DNA from: Pelagibacterium luteolum
GTDB lineage: Bacteria; Pseudomonadota; Alphaproteobacteria; Rhizobiales; Devosiaceae
NCBI RefSeq assembly: GCF_900100665.1
Contig: NZ_FNCS01000004.1
Coordinates: forward strand, 186,001-250,000
Direction: 5' to 3'
Length of the DNA stretch: 64,000 nucleotides
Numbering within the stretch: position 1 is the first letter of the stretch; each line of letters starts with the position of its first letter. The position numbers were made by a program, and so were the translations under genes. The notes beneath the pieces were generated by a model. It made no database searches and was not told the origin of the DNA. It worked only from the letters and a program-made list of their open reading frames with translations. This document shows, piece by piece, positions 62,660-64,000 of the stretch.

Positions 62660-63805
62660 CTAATCGATGAGGGTAGGGCGCTCGTCTTCAAATTCGAGCG
62701 CTTCGATCCGTTCGCTGCGTTTGGTCACCTTGCCAGTCGAGATCAGAATCTTGTCCACATCGTCCTGGGTCTGGGTGAAATGGGTCTTGAGCTTGGACAC
62801 GCGCTCATCGAGACGATTGACGTCCTCGAGCAGCGCGATGACTTCTTTTTGAATGATGTGAGCCTGTTCGCGCATCCGAACGTCTCGCAACAGCGCCAGG
62901 ATCACCTGGATCGACAGCATCAAAAGCGATGGCGAAACGATCACCACCCGGGCGCGCGAGGCCTTTTGCACGACGTCCTCGAACCGTTCGTGCAGATCGG
63001 CGAAAATCGATTCCGAGGGCACGAACATGAAGGCAGTGTCCTGCGTTTCCCCGGCAATGAGGTACTTTTCCGAAATCGCCTTGATATGCGTCGCGCAGTC
63101 GCTGCGAAATCCGTTCATCGCAACTCGAAGGGCATCGGGATTGTCGGCTTCAGTGATCCGTTGCCAGCCTTCGAGCGGAAACTTGGCGTCGATCACAAGC
63201 GAAGGCGCGCCGTTGGGCATGTGGATCAGCGCGTCGGGACGCGAATTGTTCGAAAGCGTCGCCTGGAACGAATAGGCGTTCGAGGCGAGCCCATCGGCAA
63301 TGATCGCCTCCATGCGGCCCTGCCCGAAAGCGCCGCGCTGCTGCTTGTTGGATAGGATCGATTGCAGCGAGACGATTTCGCCGGATAATTGCGTGATGTT
63401 GGTCTGCGCCCTGTCGATAACGGCCAGCCGCTCATTGAGCTTGGTCAACGTTTCGTCGGTCTTGGTGCGGTTTTCCGTCATGGATTGGTTGACGCGATGC
63501 GAATTGGCGTCGATGCGCTCGGTCAGGACTCGGGCCAGATCGGATGTCCGCGATCCGAAAATCTCGCTCATGGTCTGCATGCGGCCGGTCATTTCCGACT
63601 GCACGCGCATCATGTCGGCCATATGCCGTTCCATCTCCACGGCCCGACTGGCATCGATATGGGCCTGCTCCTCGCGTTGCCGCGCGGCACGCGATTGGCC
63701 AATGAGCAAAATAACCAGTCCGATAACCGCCAGTCCCAAGCCCATGATGAGGGCAAGGGTGAGCGTGATCGGCGTTCCGCCAAGGGTAAAGAGCACTGTT
63801 TCCAT
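62660..63805 (-). CDS. rmuC: DNA recombination protein RmuC
   Basis: A 381-residue protein. An N-terminal helix (TLALIMGLGLAVIGLVILLIG, residues 13-33) is followed by a coiled coil of about 130 residues. The nuclease-like RmuC domain includes GQGRMEAIIADGL, RPDALIHMPNGAPSLVIDAKFPLEGWQRI and TAFMFVPSESIFADLHE, then VSPSLLMLSIQVILALLRD. The VIDAKFPL segment contains the restriction-endonuclease-like Asp and Lys. RmuC limits inversions and is required for some genome-maintenance functions. I chose the ATG at 63805, where the helix begins; the frame extends to 63904 without support. Confidence 0.93.
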   Translation of the reverse strand: METVLFTLGGTPITLTLALIMGLGLAVIGLVILLIGQSRAARQREEQAHIDASRAVEMERHMADMMRVQSEMTGRMQTMSEIFGSRTSDLARVLTERIDANSHRVNQSMTENRTKTDETLTKLNERLAVIDRAQTNITQLSGEIVSLQSILSNKQQRGAFGQGRMEAIIADGLASNAYSFQATLSNNSRPDALIHMPNGAPSLVIDAKFPLEGWQRITEADNPDALRVAMNGFRSDCATHIKAISEKYLIAGETQDTAFMFVPSESIFADLHERFEDVVQKASRARVVIVSPSLLMLSIQVILALLRDVRMREQAHIIQKEVIALLEDVNRLDERVSKLKTHFTQTQDDVDKILISTGKVTKRSERIEALEFEDERPTLID

Positions 63806-63849
63806 AATGTTCTTGTTATCTGATTCGCCGCTTCCCATATGCCGCTTGC

Positions 63850-63878
63850 TTGACCGCACCGGGGCACCTGCATTAACC
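63850..63878 (+). promoter_or_regulatory. Candidate promoter of the peptide deformylase gene
   Basis: TTGACC (63850-63855) and TTAACC (63873-63878) are separated by 17 bases, with the ATG 29 bases further on. The -10 element is a poor match. Confidence 0.3.
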
Positions 63879-63907
63879 AGTGCGCTTGAACCCTCAAGAG
63901 ACATGTT

Positions 63908-64000
63908 ATGGCCGTACGCGAAATCCTCATCCTGCCCGATCCGCTGCTGCGCAAGGTGGCCGAGACCGTTGAAAACTTCGACGACGATCTCAAGAAAACC
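63908..64000 (+). CDS. def: Peptide deformylase, 5' part (runs off window)
   Basis: The first 31 codons are visible: MAVREILILPDPLLRKVAETV, then ENFDDDLKK. The string ILILPDPLLRKVAE is the typical peptide deformylase opening, with the conserved Leu-Arg-x-Val. The enzyme removes the formyl group from new polypeptides. The catalytic motifs lie beyond the right edge, so identity rests on the N-terminus only. It is divergent from rmuC. Confidence 0.85.
   Translation, partial: MAVREILILPDPLLRKVAETVENFDDDLKKT

Noticed and set aside
1-64000. tRNA genes, insertion sequences or prophage remnants
   Set aside because: I found no cloverleaf-like segment in the gaps, no transposase or integrase motif, and no block of deviating composition longer than a regulatory region. 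A tRNAscan-SE run would be decisive for the tRNA part.

Overview
The window is high-GC, densely packed chromosomal DNA from an alphaproteobacterium, most likely Hyphomicrobiales and perhaps the Devosiaceae (Devosia or Pelagibacterium type). The order-level call rests on the rhizobial-type cob genes, the cpa/tad pilus locus, a membrane cytochrome c next to pheA, the small SRP RNA followed by dnaX-ybaB-recR, and HWE/HisKA_2 signalling. The family-level guess is inference. I see no phage, insertion sequence, CRISPR array, rRNA or tRNA.

Layout. 1-868: 3' part of a LacI-type regulator. 868-8916: a cobalamin block (RNase H-like protein, cbiG, cobK, cobA, cobB, cobQ, cbiB, cobU); two palindromic repeats lie where genes converge. 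9092-14082: sugar kinase plus the upper Entner-Doudoroff pathway (zwf, pgl, edd), then a 57-residue membrane peptide and a GNAT enzyme. 14721-18263: BCCT osmolyte transporter with a candidate EcfG general-stress promoter, and a DnaJ-domain/VWA-like pair. 18401-21386: a three-gene phosphorelay (CHASE3 kinase, single-domain receiver, receiver-HisKA_2 kinase). 21383-22285: ArsR/SRPBCC pair with a large palindrome over the arsR start codon. 22361-26012: three-gene operon of coiled-coil and membrane proteins of unknown function. 26165-26632: orphan CoxG-like protein.

26809-39732 is a long nucleoside uptake and catabolism operon: BMP-family ABC transporter, cytidine deaminase, purine nucleoside phosphorylase, deoxyribose-phosphate aldolase, a 789-residue double-domain aldehyde dehydrogenase of ALDH16 type, a small DUF6958-like protein, thymidine phosphorylase, phosphopentomutase and uracil phosphoribosyltransferase. 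Imported nucleosides are deaminated and phosphorolysed, the (deoxy)ribose-1-phosphate is isomerised and cleaved, and the resulting acetaldehyde could be oxidised by the dehydrogenase.

40430-51844 is a Flp/Tad pilus locus in two divergent halves: TadG, TadE and a lone CpaC-N-like protein leftward; two Flp pilins, CpaA, CpaB, CpaC, CpaE, CpaF, TadB and TadC rightward; then TadD leftward. No cpaD is present. The rest is housekeeping: leucyl aminopeptidase, a 2-hydroxyacid dehydrogenase, a tandem diheme membrane cytochrome c, prephenate dehydratase, SRP RNA, dnaX, ybaB, recR, an MHYT-PAS-GGDEF-EAL protein, a small acidic protein, rmuC, and the start of peptide deformylase.

The best candidates for something undescribed are the coiled-coil operon (22361-26012), the ALDH16 enzyme inside a deoxynucleoside operon, and the unusual parts of the pilus locus.
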